From NCBI GenBank assembly GCA_030631505.1, contig DAOVKX010000064.1, forward strand, positions 1-6,014: DNA of 6,014 nt, read 5' to 3'. This document shows, in pieces, positions 5,302 through 6,014 of the stretch (positions are counted from its first letter, which is position 1; each line of letters starts with the position of its first letter). The translations under genes were made by a program, and so were the position numbers. The notes under the pieces were generated by a model. It made no database searches. It had not been told where the DNA came from and saw only the letters and a program-made list of their open reading frames with translations. The stretch comes from Candidatus Nanohaloarchaea archaeon (GTDB taxonomy: Archaea; EX4484-52; DAOVKX01).

Positions 5302-5483
5302 TGAGTTTATTGGAAAAATTGCTTGATTCAGATAACTTAACAGATGATGGCAGGGCTTATCTGTTAGAGTTGAGTGATAAAGAAAAAATAGATGAAAATA
5401 CTCTCAAAGAACTATATGGAAAGGTAAACAACGGGGAAGAGTTAGGTCCGGAAGATATAAAATACATAGCAAGCCCTTTTTAG
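5301..5483 (+). CDS. Hypothetical acidic 60-residue protein inserted between gatC and gatA
   Basis: The ATG overlaps the gatC stop by one base (TAATG) and the TAG is 7 bases before the gatA ATG, so translation is probably coupled to gatC. The protein is acidic, with about 15 Asp/Glu against 7 Lys/Arg, and mainly helical: MSLLEKLLDSDNLTDDGRAY, then helix DENTLKELYGKV and a C-terminal GPEDIKYIASPF. There is no Cys, membrane segment or signal peptide. No family is recognised. Its position suggests a small accessory or assembly factor for GatCAB, but this is inference from context only. The tight packing on both sides argues strongly that it is a real gene. Confidence 0.75.
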   Translation: MSLLEKLLDSDNLTDDGRAYLLELSDKEKIDENTLKELYGKVNNGEELGPEDIKYIASPF

Positions 5484-5490
5484 TGATTAA

Positions 5491-6014
5491 ATGAACTACA
5501 ACATATCAGTGAGCGAATTTATCAGGGAAAGTAAATCAGGTAACATCGACCTGAAAGATTTTCATAGCAGATTCCATGACAAAATAGCAAAACTGGACAA
5601 AAAGTACAATTTCTTCATAACAATCGCAGGGAAACAAAAGGCAACAGGCCAGAGTAAGCTATTCGGACTTCCTGTTTCCATAAAAGACAATATATGCGTG
5701 AAAGGCATGCAAAGCACTGCTGGCTCAAAAATACTTGAAGGATATGTTCCGACATTTGATTCCACAGCGGCAGGTAGAATAAAAGAGCAAACTGGAGTTA
5801 TAATTGGAAAAACTGCTCAGGATGAGTTCGGTTTTGGCACTTTTTCTGCAAACTGCGCCTATAAAACTCCAAAAAACCCCCATGATATAAATAGAAGCTG
5901 CGGTGGCTCTTCAGGCGGCGCAGCAGGTTTAACTTATGCCCTTGATTTGCCGCACATAGCAATCGGCCAGTCAACAGGCGGCTCAATATCATGCCCCTCA
6001 TCGTTCTGCGGGGT
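5491..6014 (+). CDS. gatA: Asp/Glu-tRNA amidotransferase subunit GatA, 3' partial
   Basis: The first 174 residues of the amidase-signature subunit are visible; the gene runs off the right edge. GatA hydrolyses glutamine and passes ammonia to GatB. The catalytic Lys is in GLPVSIKDNI (K65), the cis-Ser in CGGSSGGAAG (S141), and the nucleophile in QSTGGSISCPSSFCG (S165). The 24-residue gap between the two serines is the usual one. Also typical are STAAGRIKEQTGVIIGKTAQ and DEFGFGTF. The serine loop reads STGGSIS where most bacterial GatA have DTGGSIR, so the Asp and Arg are replaced; I believe related archaeal forms show this too, but could not check. The N-terminus is short compared with bacterial GatA. 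The start is supported by GTGA (5483-5486) 4 nt before the ATG, and the gene follows the 60-codon gene closely in one operon with gatC. Confidence 0.95.
   Translation, partial: MNYNISVSEFIRESKSGNIDLKDFHSRFHDKIAKLDKKYNFFITIAGKQKATGQSKLFGLPVSIKDNICVKGMQSTAGSKILEGYVPTFDSTAAGRIKEQTGVIIGKTAQDEFGFGTFSANCAYKTPKNPHDINRSCGGSSGGAAGLTYALDLPHIAIGQSTGGSISCPSSFCG

Noticed and set aside
5562..6001. Minus-strand frames inside gatA
   Set aside because: Antisense to gatA, whose catalytic residues are all in place; no independent support.

Overview
The window reads as archaeal chromosomal DNA, probably from an uncultivated, AT-rich lineage such as a DPANN or euryarchaeal-like group. Three things point that way. 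The FtsZ resembles archaeal FtsZ1. Several genes have an A/T-only TATA-like box about 25-28 nt before the ATG with almost no leader, as in archaeal leaderless promoters. Ribosome binding sites are of the GGTGA/GGAGG type expected from an archaeal 16S 3' end. The assignment rests on style and motifs only; no marker here fixes the phylum.

Left part (1-1974): the 3' end of a gene for a long lysine/glutamate-rich coiled-coil protein. It is open to the left edge, so its true start lies outside. Directly after it, with its ribosome binding site touching the stop codon, is a very small gene for a 30-33 residue, extremely basic protein. It looks like the AURKAIP1/COX24 (mS38/bS22) family of tiny small-subunit ribosomal proteins and seems to start at AUU or GUG. 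A hairpin terminator and an in-frame open stretch of unknown meaning follow.

Middle (1975-4169): ftsZ lies on the minus strand, convergent with the left genes, with a strong Shine-Dalgarno site, a TATA-like promoter and a likely terminator. The 422-base gap upstream of ftsZ holds two strong adjacent hairpins followed by a T-rich run (a possible small RNA) and the promoter of a 74-residue orphan gene on the plus strand. That gene converges on csaA, a tRNA-binding-domain chaperone on the minus strand.

Right part (4170-6014): csaA and a phosphoribosyltransferase-like gene are transcribed divergently from a short region containing a perfect 12-base palindrome. The phosphoribosyltransferase has an altered PRPP loop. 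It is followed on the same strand by gatC, an undescribed 60-codon gene, and gatA, which is cut by the right edge. GatC and GatA are subunits of the amidotransferase that makes Gln-tRNA(Gln) and/or Asn-tRNA(Asn). The 60-codon gene overlaps the gatC stop by one base and so is likely translationally coupled to the complex.

Overall this is a housekeeping region (division, translation, tRNA amidation, purine salvage) with a few small genes of real interest: the tiny ribosomal-type protein, the gatC-gatA insert, the 74-residue orphan and the possible small RNA. No mobile element, CRISPR array, tRNA or rRNA was seen.
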